A DNA stretch of 64,000 nucleotides from Hydromonas duriensis (GTDB taxonomy: Bacteria > Pseudomonadota > Gammaproteobacteria > Burkholderiales > Burkholderiaceae). Of this stretch, positions 54,246 through 63,499 are shown in pieces (within the stretch, counting starts at the first letter, position 1; every line of letters begins with the position of its first letter). A program made the position numbers and the translations under genes. The notes under the pieces are model-generated. The model was not told the DNA's origin and ran no database searches. It worked only from the letters and a program-made list of their open reading frames with translations. The DNA is taken from contig NZ_SNZE01000002.1 in the NCBI RefSeq assembly GCF_004363775.1, positions 62,001 through 126,000 on the forward strand. Reading direction: 5' to 3'.

Positions 54246-54312
54246 GCAACATAGCAAACTCATTGTTGAAACACATTGTTTTTATTAAAAACCCAAGTAA
54301 AAGGATAAAGAA

Positions 54313-55185
54313 ATGAAATATGCAGTCATTGGAGCAACAGGACAAACAGGCTCAGTCGTTGCTCAAACATTAAAACAAGCTGGGCATGACGTGCGCGCAA
54401 TCGTCCGTGGTGAGGTGCAAGCAGAAAAAATGCGGGCTTTAGGTTATGAAGCCTTTTTAGCGGAAGTGGACGATATTGCCGCTTTAACGCGAGCATTCAG
54501 CGATGTAGACGGGGCTTATTTAATCAATCCGCCCGCATACTTATCAAGTGATATGTTCGCTAGAGCTAAGCAGGTACATTTCTCACTTCTCAAGGCAATA
54601 GAAGATGCAGGTGTGTCTTATACGGTGGCATTGTCGTCTGTGGGTGCTCAACACCCTGATGGAACGGGCAATATCAAAACGACATTTGATTTTGAGCAAC
54701 AAATTAAAGCATCGGGTCTAAATATCACCATTTTACGCGCACCTAATTTTTTAGATAACTGGTCTGATAGTATTCTTATTGCGAAGACAAAAGGCGTTTT
54801 ACCTTCATTTTTCTTACCTTTAAATAAACGTTGGCCTATGGCTTCAAGTTTAGATATAGGCCGTGTCGCAGCGGAATTATTAATCGAGCGCAATATGGAA
54901 GTTAAAATGGTTGAGTTATCGGATGCCGTAGAATGCTCTGCGGAAGATGTCGCTTCCTGTTTATCAAAATTACTCGGCCAAGATATTCAAGCGGTTGAAG
55001 TCCCTACAGACAGCATTGCCAGTCTCTTTGAGGGCAAAGGTTTGCCCAGCAAATCAGCGCAAGGCTTCCAAGAAATGATGCATGGGTTTAACACTGATTT
55101 CATACAGTTTGCAGGTGAAGGCGCACAACGCCGCACAAATGTTGATTTAGAAACGGCGATTAAACACATGCTTGCTGAATCCTAA
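54313..55185 (+). CDS. NmrA-like / NAD(P)H-binding oxidoreductase-type protein
   Basis: 290-residue Rossmann-fold protein of the NmrA/QOR2 (YtfG-like) atypical SDR branch. MKYAVIGATGQTGSVVAQTL holds the GxxGxxG cofactor loop (residues 7-13), followed by VRAIVRG, a basic NADP-type residue after beta 2, and LRAPNFLDNWSD. The usual SDR Tyr-Lys pair is not obvious, as common in this branch. A quinone reductase or redox-sensor role is likely but unproven. Divergent from lysR, which probably controls it. Confidence 0.85.
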   Translation: MKYAVIGATGQTGSVVAQTLKQAGHDVRAIVRGEVQAEKMRALGYEAFLAEVDDIAALTRAFSDVDGAYLINPPAYLSSDMFARAKQVHFSLLKAIEDAGVSYTVALSSVGAQHPDGTGNIKTTFDFEQQIKASGLNITILRAPNFLDNWSDSILIAKTKGVLPSFFLPLNKRWPMASSLDIGRVAAELLIERNMEVKMVELSDAVECSAEDVASCLSKLLGQDIQAVEVPTDSIASLFEGKGLPSKSAQGFQEMMHGFNTDFIQFAGEGAQRRTNVDLETAIKHMLAES

Positions 55186-55194
55186 ACAACCGAT

Positions 55195-55226
55195 ATCCCC
55201 AGTTGATTCAAACTGGGGATTTTAAT
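55195..55226 (+). terminator. Terminator after the NmrA-like gene
   Basis: 10-bp stem ATCCCCAGTT/AACTGGGGAT (55195-55204 with 55211-55220), loop GATTCA, TTTTAATT tail. Confidence 0.88.
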
Positions 55227-55381
55227 TCGCCCCACTCCCTAGACCACAGCCAGTACAGCCGCAATACAATTTCACATTATGTTGGTAGAATGCGCGCTGG
55301 GTTTGCAAGGATGTTGATGATAGGCCCCTTCCCTCTTTTATCTGATGATGACCTTATTGCTAAAAAAATTTAAATGATTAT

Positions 55382-56545
55382 ATGAACACAACTAAAAAAA
55401 ATTCACTATTTAAGCCCATGCTGCCTCGCTCTAAAGAAGAGGTTCATCGCGCATCGACGCCTCTTGAGCTGCTATTTGATTTGGTTTTTGTGGTGGCCGT
55501 AGCGGGGGCAAGCGCCAATTTGCACCATAGTATTGCTGAAAACCATTTATCTTCAGCGATATTCCCTTTTCTTTGGGTCTTTTTCGGTATTTGGTGGGCA
55601 TGGATGAATTTTTCATGGTTCGCCTCGGCTTACGATATCGATGATGTCCCTTACCGCATATTGGTTTTAGTGCAACTAACAGGCGCGCTGGTCGTCGCTG
55701 CGGGTGTATCCGATACCTTTTCAAAAGGCACCAGTTGGTTTGCTATTACAGGCTATACCATCATGCGCGTCGCTCAAATTACGCAGTGGGTTCGCGCTTG
55801 GCTCGGCGACCCTCCGCGCCGACAAGTAATTACGCGCTATATAGTCGGATTATTTCTTGCCCAAATTTACTGGTGGCTCATCATGCTTGCGCCCATGTCG
55901 TTAAAGCCTTATTTGATTGGGTTTGGCATTTTAATTGAACTGAGTGTGCCTTTTTTAGCTGAGAAAGTGAATGGCGGTACACCGTGGCATCCTAAACACA
56001 TCATTGAACGTTACAGTCTATTTACCATTATCGTACTGGGCGAGACTATTCTGTCAGCCTCTACCGCTGTGCAATCCTCGATTGATGCAGGCTATGTTGA
56101 TGGTTCTTTAGTTGGAATTATTATTGGCGGCTTACTGCTTGTGTTCAATATGTGGTGGAGTTACTTTCAGCAAACTGAGCACAATATTACCAATAGCCAT
56201 TGGCAAGGCATTTTTTGGGGCTATGGGCATTATTTTATTTTTGTGTCTGCTGCGGCAGTTGGTGCAGGCTTGGCCTCCTCGGTCGACTTTATGAGTGGTC
56301 AATCTATGGCTTCTCTGACTTTGACCAACGCCGTTATTGCCATTCCAGTTATTTGTTATTTTCTCACCTTGGCACTGGTTCATGGTCGTTTACGCGCTTA
56401 CCCAATGTCTGCCGCCGTACTGTGCATAAGTACTGTACTGATTGCTCTTTGCATCTGGAGTCAATCTGCCGTACTTCTGATTGGCTTAATTATATCGGCT
56501 TCAAATGCATTCAAATTATGGCACTATCGAACACTATCTTTTTAA
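55382..56545 (+). CDS. LtrA family (low temperature requirement) membrane protein
   Basis: 387-residue polytopic membrane protein with about eleven hydrophobic segments. The family-defining N-terminal STPLELLFDLVFVVAVA is followed by HSI...LWVFFGIWWAWMNFSWFAS and FTIIVLGETILSAS. Function is poorly known; the Listeria homologue was tied to cold growth. Monocistronic: a terminator precedes it and a hairpin overlaps its own stop codon. Confidence 0.9.
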   Translation: MNTTKKNSLFKPMLPRSKEEVHRASTPLELLFDLVFVVAVAGASANLHHSIAENHLSSAIFPFLWVFFGIWWAWMNFSWFASAYDIDDVPYRILVLVQLTGALVVAAGVSDTFSKGTSWFAITGYTIMRVAQITQWVRAWLGDPPRRQVITRYIVGLFLAQIYWWLIMLAPMSLKPYLIGFGILIELSVPFLAEKVNGGTPWHPKHIIERYSLFTIIVLGETILSASTAVQSSIDAGYVDGSLVGIIIGGLLLVFNMWWSYFQQTEHNITNSHWQGIFWGYGHYFIFVSAAAVGAGLASSVDFMSGQSMASLTLTNAVIAIPVICYFLTLALVHGRLRAYPMSAAVLCISTVLIALCIWSQSAVLLIGLIISASNAFKLWHYRTLSF

Positions 56546-56554
56546 GATAGTGTT
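56530..56554 (+). terminator. Hairpin overlapping the ltrA stop codon
   Basis: 11-bp perfect stem AACACTATCTT/AAGATAGTGTT (56530-56540 with 56544-56554), loop TTT. The TAA stop (56543-56545) lies in it. The tail is short (TTTC), so termination may be partial. Confidence 0.6.
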
Positions 56555-56603
56555 TCACCGAATTATTATTTTAAGGAATGCGGGGGCTTAAACCACATGA
56601 TGG

Positions 56604-57392
56604 TTAAACAATTTCCCCGCCAATCTCGAGGACTTTTTGCTTGAGTACTTGCCAAGCCTCTTCCAACAAAACACATGCGTCACCCGTCGCTTTCACGCCC
56701 AATTCAATATGATAGCGTCTTGCGGATGCCTCGCCTTCTTGCGCTTGTACAATTTTAGGCAAGCTATAGGTTTTCACGCCTGCAAAATCACGTTCAATCG
56801 CTATCATGAAAGGCGCAATTTGTGACTCTTGCAAGCCGTACAAATGAGCGGACAAGTGCGCATGGCGTTGTTTAAAAAACTCATGCTTGTAGTATGTCTC
56901 CAAAACCCATTCGAGCATAGGGTGCGCCATCACTGGGAATCCAGGGACAAAGTAGTGACGCTGAATTGAGAAGCCAGCGACATTGTTAAATGGATTGGGA
57001 ATAATTTCAGCACCTTGCGGAAAATGCGCCATTTGAAGCCGTTGCAAATGAATCGCTCCATTTAAATCATCACCACGTTTTACAGACAGTTCTTCAATGA
57101 ATTTTGCGGCCACAGGATGCTCAAGCAGAGGCACTCCCAGCGCACTGGCCGCGGCTTGTCGGGTGTGGTCATCAGGTGTTGCGCCAATGCCTCCTGTAAC
57201 AAAAACGGGGACATCTTGCGCAAAACTACGCTGTAACCGCGCAACGATTTCAGTAGGTTCATCAGCCACATATTCGACCCATGCTAAACGTAAACCACGC
57301 GCATCAAGCATGGCGCGAATCGCTTGAAAATGCGCGTCGGTACGCGAGCCATTTAATATTTCGTCACCAATAATCATTAAACCAAAACGCAT
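56604..57392 (-). CDS. CinA-like competence/damage-inducible protein (molybdopterin-binding fold)
   Basis: 262-residue protein with the MoCF_biosynth domain: GLMIIGDEILNGSRTD (residues 4-19), FVTGGIGATPDDHTRQA and GFSIQRHYFVPGFPVM. It is the betaproteobacterial short CinA type without the C-terminal nicotinamide-nucleotide amidase domain. A pyrophosphatase-type activity on ADP-ribose or related is possible from the family; not deducible here. Ten bases downstream of the EI24 gene, so co-transcribed. Confidence 0.85.
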   Translation of the reverse strand: MRFGLMIIGDEILNGSRTDAHFQAIRAMLDARGLRLAWVEYVADEPTEIVARLQRSFAQDVPVFVTGGIGATPDDHTRQAAASALGVPLLEHPVAAKFIEELSVKRGDDLNGAIHLQRLQMAHFPQGAEIIPNPFNNVAGFSIQRHYFVPGFPVMAHPMLEWVLETYYKHEFFKQRHAHLSAHLYGLQESQIAPFMIAIERDFAGVKTYSLPKIVQAQEGEASARRYHIELGVKATGDACVLLEEAWQVLKQKVLEIGGEIV

Positions 57393-57401
57393 ATGTCCTC
57401 A

Positions 57402-58232
57402 TCAATCTTGCAAGACTGTTTGCAATAAATGTTCTCTTTGCCGCATGCGATAATCAGATAGCGCCTGTAAGCAATAGCAACTATACGTCAAACCACAAAA
57501 TGTAAAGAGTGCCGTGAACGTCAACACCGAAAAAATCGCGGCAAACGGCAATAAGATGACGCCAATAATCGAGCCCATCCAAATAAACGTAGGCAATGCG
57601 CCCATCAGGGTTATCAGCACCCCTAAGATGAACAGATGCACATTTCTTTCGTTCGCGATAGCCGCATATTCATTTGTGTCGGCATAGTCCGCAAGTGCAT
57701 CAAAAGCAAATACTTTTTGATTATAACGCGCCATGACTCCCGTTTGAATGACAGCACCCAAGCCTGCAAACAAATACGCTGGAGTGCTGATAATCCAAAA
57801 AAAAGCAAACCAAAACGTCCACCTCATGGTGTTACGCAAACTTAGCCATGTGCTCAAGCCACCTTTACTTTGCAATGTTGGAAAAAACTTATCCGCAACC
57901 GCGCGGTTGATGTGAGTCATCCCAAAAACGCTAATCATCAGCATGGACGACAAAACCACCAAAAGAATCCACAACAAGCCGACGGCCAACCAAAAACCGC
58001 CCTGCATCGCCCAATTCATTGCCTGTGCCATCCAAGCATCACTCAACGCCCACCGATTTTTCAGAGCCGTCAACCAGACAAAAATATCGTCACCGAAACC
58101 CCACCAGAGCACGCCGCCGATGACGAACCAACCCAACAATGAAAACAATGCGGGACGCCAGACCAGCCCCCATATTCGCGGAGTGAGCATCATCATGGTC
58201 GCTCGGCTCATTGCTTGAATCACGTCTTTCAT
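57402..58232 (-). CDS. EI24-domain (CysZ-like) membrane protein
   Basis: 276-residue membrane protein with four to six hydrophobic segments (ALFSLLGWFVIGGVLWWGFG, GFWLAVGLLWILLVVLSSMLMI, FILGVLITLMGALPTFIWMG, VILLPFAAIFSVLTFTALFT). The pattern IWGLVWRPALFSLL...NRWALSD matches EI24/CysZ, a family including a sulfate permease, but function here is unknown. ATG 58232 follows GGAGG with five-base spacing; the GTG at 58238 overlaps that RBS and is rejected. Lies ten bases from hrpA (upstream) and before cinA. Confidence 0.8.
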   Translation of the reverse strand: MKDVIQAMSRATMMMLTPRIWGLVWRPALFSLLGWFVIGGVLWWGFGDDIFVWLTALKNRWALSDAWMAQAMNWAMQGGFWLAVGLLWILLVVLSSMLMISVFGMTHINRAVADKFFPTLQSKGGLSTWLSLRNTMRWTFWFAFFWIISTPAYLFAGLGAVIQTGVMARYNQKVFAFDALADYADTNEYAAIANERNVHLFILGVLITLMGALPTFIWMGSIIGVILLPFAAIFSVLTFTALFTFCGLTYSCYCLQALSDYRMRQREHLLQTVLQD

Positions 58233-58247
58233 TGACACCTCCGTTTT

Positions 58248-61200
58248 TTATCTTTGCAAACTATCCCAAACTTTATGCAAACGTTTGACCGACACGGGCA
58301 TAGGGGTGCGGCACTCTTGTGCAAACAAGCCCACTCGCAACTCCTCCAGCAACCATCTAAACTGTAGCAATCCGTCATCCAACTGCCCCCCCCGCTCATT
58401 AACAGCACGCTGCCAATTTTGCGTTAAAGGTAGCATATCTCGCATCAATTGCGCATCTCTTGCGTTATCATTTTTTAGCTTATCTATTCGTAAAGCAATC
58501 GCTTTGAAATAACGGGGATAATGCACCAGCTGCACATAAGCTGTATTTAAAACAAAGTGTTTGGGTATTAAACGTTCAATTTGCCCTTTAATGTCATTGT
58601 ACGCATTGATGTGCGCCTTTGCTGACACCCACTTTTTCTGTGCCACTTGCCATTCGCTCAAAATATTGAGCACCAGCTTCGACACTTCTTGCACAATGAG
58701 CCCCAAACGGGATTTGGCTTGCGATAACATTTTTTCAAATGTTTCCGCATTACGAGGCCACTGCGTCACGTCATCCAAGCCACACGCACGTTGAAGTGCC
58801 AAGGCGACAATGTCACTTTTTAACGCCTCTAAAGAATCACCCGTCAAGGCTGCATACAACATACCCATGTTGGCGGCATCGGGTATATTTTTATCCAAGT
58901 GTTTCAAACTGTCTTTGAAATGCAAACGCGCCAAGCGCAACAATCCAAGCAAATGCACGTCTTGGGCAATTTTCTCTTCATCCCACACGCTTAATTCACA
59001 ATGCGTCTCACAATCAAGCAACGCAGGATAACCAAATATTTTGGCTTGCCCTTTCTGTAACTCCATCAGTTCGGGCAACTCGCCAAAATCCCATGTTGTA
59101 ATGGCTCGACCAGCCTCACCAGCGGACACTGTTGATTTAGCTTGTTTAGACTGTGAAGCATCGTCAGCCGTAGATTGTGCTTGCACAACCTCTTGAAAAG
59201 ACTCGCGTGCCTGCCCCCCAAAATGAGTTCGCAATAAACTTAAGTTTCTCGACATTTCAAGCTGCCGCCCATACTCATCAATTAACTTAAAGTTCATAAA
59301 CGCATGTGCAGGCAACAGCTCCAATTTGAAATCGGTGCTTTTGAGCTGTTGCCCCGTTTTTAAACGCACATGCGCAATCAACGCATCCAATAAAGCTTGC
59401 TTACCCATGCACGCTTCAGCCACCGACCATTCAATAAACTGCTGCGCATAGTCAGGTAACGGAACACAATGACGACGAATTTTTTGGGGTAAAGATTTAA
59501 GTAAAGCCAACACTTTATTTTTCAACATTCCCAACACCAACCACTCACACTCAACCGCTGACACTTGATTCAAAACCGCAATCGGTACAGTCAAGGTCAC
59601 CCCATCGCGTGGGCTATTGGGTTCAAAATGGTAGGTTAAACCGCATGACAGACCGCCGACTTGCATATGTTTTGGAAACACATCCGTGGTCACACCCGAT
59701 GCCTCATGCCGCATCAAGTCATCTTTCGACAAATACAAAATTTTAGGCTGGGTTTTAATCGCTTCATCATGCCATTTTTGTAAAGCACGGATGTCGCAGA
59801 TGTCCTTTGGGATGACGCTATCATAAAAAGCCACGATTAACTCATCATCGACCAAAACATCTTGCCGACGAGATTTGTGCTCAATATTTTCAATATGCGC
59901 AATCAATTGCTTGTTGTGCGTCAAAAAGGGAAAACGCCCTTCAAATTCATGCTGAGCTAAGCCATCACGAATAAAAACGGCACGCGCCTCTTCTGGATTA
60001 ATACGAGCGTAGCTGACAGGTCTATGGTTATAAACCACCAAACCATATAAAGTCGCACGCTCATCCGCTTGAACTTGCCCTGATTTTTTGCGCCAACGTG
60101 GCTCAGAGTAGGTTTTTTTCAATAAGTGTGAACCAACACGCTCCAACCATTTGGGTTCGATTTTAGCTAAGGTTCGAGCAAATAAACGGCTGGTTTCTAC
60201 CAACTCTGCGGCCATGACCCACTGGCTCGACTTTTTCTTTAGACTCGAACCCGGCCATAAATAAAACTGAATCCCTCGTGCACCTTGATAATATTGACCA
60301 CGTTGCCCAACCTTGGCTGGCGCTCCTGCGGAATGTTTAACCGCCTCGTTTTGCAATTCGGACTTAAAACCAATATTGCCCAACAATCCCGCCAACAACG
60401 CGCAATGCAATTGTTCAAATGTCGGCTCAGACTCATTGATGCGCCATCCAAGTTCTTTGACCATACTCGATAATTGAGTGTGCACATCTCGCCACTCACG
60501 CAAACGCAGCTGCGATAAAAAATGTGCACGACAATTTTCTTGCAATAACTTATTGGATTTTTTGTGCTTAACCGCCTCATCAAACCACTGCCATATTTTT
60601 AAATAACTCAAAAATTCCGATGCAGGGTCATTAAATTTGGCATGCGCTGAATCGGCCTGCGCACGCAACTCCGTTGGACGGTCTCTTACGTCTTGTACCG
60701 ACAACGCACTCGCAATAATAAGCACCTCTCGCAAAGCCCCCTCATCTCGTGCGGCCAAAATCATGCGCGCCACACGCGGGTCAATTGGCAACTTCGCCAG
60801 CTCACGCCCTATCTGTGTGAGTTGGTAATCATCCGTCAACGCACCCAACTCTTGCAACAAATGATAGCCATCCACAATGGCGCGATTAAGAGGCGCTTGC
60901 ACAAAAGGAAACTCTTCAATGCGTTTTAAGCCCAAAGCCTTCATCCGTAAAATAACCGTCGCCAACGATGAGCGCAAAATTTCTGGGTCAGTAAAATCGG
61001 CTCGTGCAACAAAATCCGCTTCGTCATATAGACGAATGCACACGCCCGCCGCCACACGCCCACAACGACCAGCCCGTTGATTTGCAGCCGCTTTGGCAAT
61101 GGCTTCAATCTGCAATTGCTCAACCTTTTGACGATACGAATATCGCTTAACTCGCGCCAAACCACTGTCTATCACATAACGAATACCTGGCACGGTCAAT

Positions 61201-62144
61201 GAGGTTTCAGCAACATTTGTTGCCAAAACAATTCGGCGCGCATTCGATGGCTTAAAAATACGCTCTTGCTCCTGCGCCGTCAAACGAGCAAACAAGGGCA
61301 AAATATCAACATGAGGCGGATGATGCTTGCGCAAACTCTCGGCGGCCTCTCGAATCTCTCGCTCGCCAGGCAAAAAGACCAAAATATCACCCGTACCCTC
61401 GCGCGCCAATTCGTCGACAGCATCAACAATGCCATCATACAAATCACGCTCTTTATCATGCTCATTGGCTTGAATCGGCCGATAACGAATCTCCACTGGA
61501 TACGTCCGACCGCTGACATTCATAATCGGAGCGGGCCCTTTTTCTGTAGCAAAATGCGCTGCAAACCTATCCGCATCTATCGTTGCGGATGTGATAATTA
61601 TTTTAAGGTCTTTGCGCTTAGGTAAAATTTCTTTCAAATACCCGAGTAAAAAATCAATATTTAAACTTCGTTCATGCGCCTCATCAATAATGAGCGTGTC
61701 ATATTGTTTCAGTAAGGGGTCGCGTTGCGTTTCAGCCAGCAAAATACCATCTGTCATCAACTTAATCGACGCGCCCTCATGCAAGCGGTCTTGAAATCTA
61801 ATTTTATAACCCACGACCTCACCCAATGGTGAATCCAACTCCTGCGCAATGCGCTTGGCGGTACTGGTTGCCGCCAAGCGACGCGGTTGGGTATGCCCAA
61901 TCAAACCCAGCCCCCCCACCCCAACACCACGTCCAAGCGACAAACACATTTTAGGCAGTTGAGTGGTTTTACCTGAGCCTGTCTCACCGCAAATGATGAC
62001 CACTTGATTGCTCTGAATGAGCTTGCAAATGGCCTCTCGCTCTGCACTTACTGGCAGCTGTTCGGGAAATTGAATAGACTGTTGTAAACGCTCTATTTGA
62101 GCAGGCGTAGCAGAAAACTTAATTTTAGCGGGTGAAGATTTCAT
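58248..62144 (-). CDS. hrpA: ATP-dependent RNA helicase HrpA
   Basis: 1298-residue DEAH-box helicase. Walker A GETGSGKTTQL, DEAHERSLNIDFLL (motif II), SATID (III), FLPGEREI, TNVAETSLTVPGIRYVID and NQRAGRCGR (VI) are present in order in the first 370 residues; the HA2/OB-fold region and the long DUF3418-like HrpA C-terminal domain follow. Normal full length. HrpA rescues stalled ribosomes in E. coli. The frame opens at TTG 62156; ATG 62144 is preferred. Upstream is the pbpG terminator. Confidence 0.96.
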   Translation of the reverse strand: MKSSPAKIKFSATPAQIERLQQSIQFPEQLPVSAEREAICKLIQSNQVVIICGETGSGKTTQLPKMCLSLGRGVGVGGLGLIGHTQPRRLAATSTAKRIAQELDSPLGEVVGYKIRFQDRLHEGASIKLMTDGILLAETQRDPLLKQYDTLIIDEAHERSLNIDFLLGYLKEILPKRKDLKIIITSATIDADRFAAHFATEKGPAPIMNVSGRTYPVEIRYRPIQANEHDKERDLYDGIVDAVDELAREGTGDILVFLPGEREIREAAESLRKHHPPHVDILPLFARLTAQEQERIFKPSNARRIVLATNVAETSLTVPGIRYVIDSGLARVKRYSYRQKVEQLQIEAIAKAAANQRAGRCGRVAAGVCIRLYDEADFVARADFTDPEILRSSLATVILRMKALGLKRIEEFPFVQAPLNRAIVDGYHLLQELGALTDDYQLTQIGRELAKLPIDPRVARMILAARDEGALREVLIIASALSVQDVRDRPTELRAQADSAHAKFNDPASEFLSYLKIWQWFDEAVKHKKSNKLLQENCRAHFLSQLRLREWRDVHTQLSSMVKELGWRINESEPTFEQLHCALLAGLLGNIGFKSELQNEAVKHSAGAPAKVGQRGQYYQGARGIQFYLWPGSSLKKKSSQWVMAAELVETSRLFARTLAKIEPKWLERVGSHLLKKTYSEPRWRKKSGQVQADERATLYGLVVYNHRPVSYARINPEEARAVFIRDGLAQHEFEGRFPFLTHNKQLIAHIENIEHKSRRQDVLVDDELIVAFYDSVIPKDICDIRALQKWHDEAIKTQPKILYLSKDDLMRHEASGVTTDVFPKHMQVGGLSCGLTYHFEPNSPRDGVTLTVPIAVLNQVSAVECEWLVLGMLKNKVLALLKSLPQKIRRHCVPLPDYAQQFIEWSVAEACMGKQALLDALIAHVRLKTGQQLKSTDFKLELLPAHAFMNFKLIDEYGRQLEMSRNLSLLRTHFGGQARESFQEVVQAQSTADDASQSKQAKSTVSAGEAGRAITTWDFGELPELMELQKGQAKIFGYPALLDCETHCELSVWDEEKIAQDVHLLGLLRLARLHFKDSLKHLDKNIPDAANMGMLYAALTGDSLEALKSDIVALALQRACGLDDVTQWPRNAETFEKMLSQAKSRLGLIVQEVSKLVLNILSEWQVAQKKWVSAKAHINAYNDIKGQIERLIPKHFVLNTAYVQLVHYPRYFKAIALRIDKLKNDNARDAQLMRDMLPLTQNWQRAVNERGGQLDDGLLQFRWLLEELRVGLFAQECRTPMPVSVKRLHKVWDSLQR

Positions 62145-62174
62145 TTTAATGATCAAATAATAAACATCAAATAG

Positions 62175-62203
62175 TAAAAGCCTTCGTCAAACGAAGGCTT
62201 TTA
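62175..62203 (-). terminator. Terminator between pbpG and hrpA
   Basis: 12-bp perfect stem TAAAAGCCTTCG/CGAAGGCTTTTA (62175-62186 with 62192-62203), loop TCAAA on the plus strand; T-tail TTTTACT on the minus strand. Confidence 0.9.
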
Positions 62204-62225
62204 TGATTATATAAAGGTGCTATTT

Positions 62226-63218
62226 CTAGAGTGATGGTGAACGACCACCAAGCACGTCCAACTTTGACACGGTCGGCGCATTACCACTTTCAAGCCAATC
62301 CTTAATACGAACTGCATCTGTCACACGAGAATCTGCCGTACGAGAATCGAGCAAAACAATAATTTTCGGCGAGCCGTTAATGAAAGCCTGAATGACGACA
62401 CATTTACCCGCGGCACTCAAAGTCCCTGTTTTTTGCATGCCGATATTCCAACCCATGCCCCGCGATATCAAACGATTACTGTTGTGATACACCAACTGAC
62501 GACCCGATGGGGTGTAAACCATAGCACTATCGGTTGTCGACAATTGTCGAATCATTTTGTATTGCGATGCAGCATTAACCATCTTCGCTAAATCCATCGC
62601 AGATGCTTGATTTGAGGGCGACAAACCACTTGGATCAACAAAGTTGGCCCCACTCATTCCGAGCATACTGGCTTTTGCATTCATGGCCTGAATAAAAGCA
62701 AATAAACCGCCAGGATAAGTGCGACCCAAGGCATAAGCGGCACGGTTTTCAGATGACATCAGCGCCAACAACATCACATCACGACGAGGCAATGTCGTGC
62801 CAACAGACAAGCGCGAATTACGATAATGATTGGCATCTTCTTCGGTGATGGTGATTGGCTCATCCATATCCAAACGCGCATCCAAAGAGACCATCGCCGT
62901 CATCAACTTGGTGATAGATGCAATGGGTAATTTTGTACGAGAGTTTTTTTCGTACAACGTACTCCAACTGTTCTGATCCACCACCAAAGCCACACTGGCT
63001 CGTAAATCGAGAGGATCATAGGATTGCTCCAAACCATATTGTCGGCCATACGACACGTTATGAGTTGCGTAAGGGCGAGCGGGCTGGGCTGTGACGGCCT
63101 TAGTCGTAGCTTGAGCAATCATTGCCCCAACCACATCTTCTGCGGCCTGAGCAAATGTCGATAGAGAGGCAGAGAGTGTCAGAGCCGATGCCACGGCAAA
63201 TTTAAGTATATGTTTCAT
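62226..63218 (-). CDS. pbpG: D-alanyl-D-alanine endopeptidase (PBP7/8-type)
   Basis: 330-residue periplasmic serine peptidase of the S11 family. Signal peptide about residues 1-26 (FAVASALTLSASLSTFAQA). Active-site motifs are SITK (Ser101-Lys104), SEN (SSENRAAYALG) and KTG (MQKTGTLSAAGKC). No C-terminal amphipathic anchor helix is seen, so it should be soluble or loosely bound. GAGG precedes the ATG; the GTG at 63221 is not needed. Followed by a terminator before hrpA. Confidence 0.93.
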   Translation of the reverse strand: MKHILKFAVASALTLSASLSTFAQAAEDVVGAMIAQATTKAVTAQPARPYATHNVSYGRQYGLEQSYDPLDLRASVALVVDQNSWSTLYEKNSRTKLPIASITKLMTAMVSLDARLDMDEPITITEEDANHYRNSRLSVGTTLPRRDVMLLALMSSENRAAYALGRTYPGGLFAFIQAMNAKASMLGMSGANFVDPSGLSPSNQASAMDLAKMVNAASQYKMIRQLSTTDSAMVYTPSGRQLVYHNSNRLISRGMGWNIGMQKTGTLSAAGKCVVIQAFINGSPKIIVLLDSRTADSRVTDAVRIKDWLESGNAPTVSKLDVLGGRSPSL

Positions 63219-63499
63219 CACAACCTCGCTTTTTTTGTGTATTTACGTATGACTTTACGGAAAACGAATTTTAAAAATATGTCCTAATTTTCCTTCGTCA
63301 ACTGCTTTTGAAAAGAATTTTACGGATAAAACCATTAAAAATCAAATAGTTTTCTCTTTTTTATAAAGCAAAAACTTAATTTGTTGTTAAATGGGCAGAG
63401 TTTCTCAAAATAAAAGCACATATACCCTAATGCAATGTTATTTTCTTTAAAACGTATTTATAGCAAATTAACATTGAGGTAAACGCCGCAATACAAAAA

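Noticed and set aside
53227-54345. 372-residue form of the LysR regulator
   Set aside because: The extra N-terminal 67 residues are hydrophobic, not LysR-like, and would overlap the divergent NmrA-like gene and its promoter.
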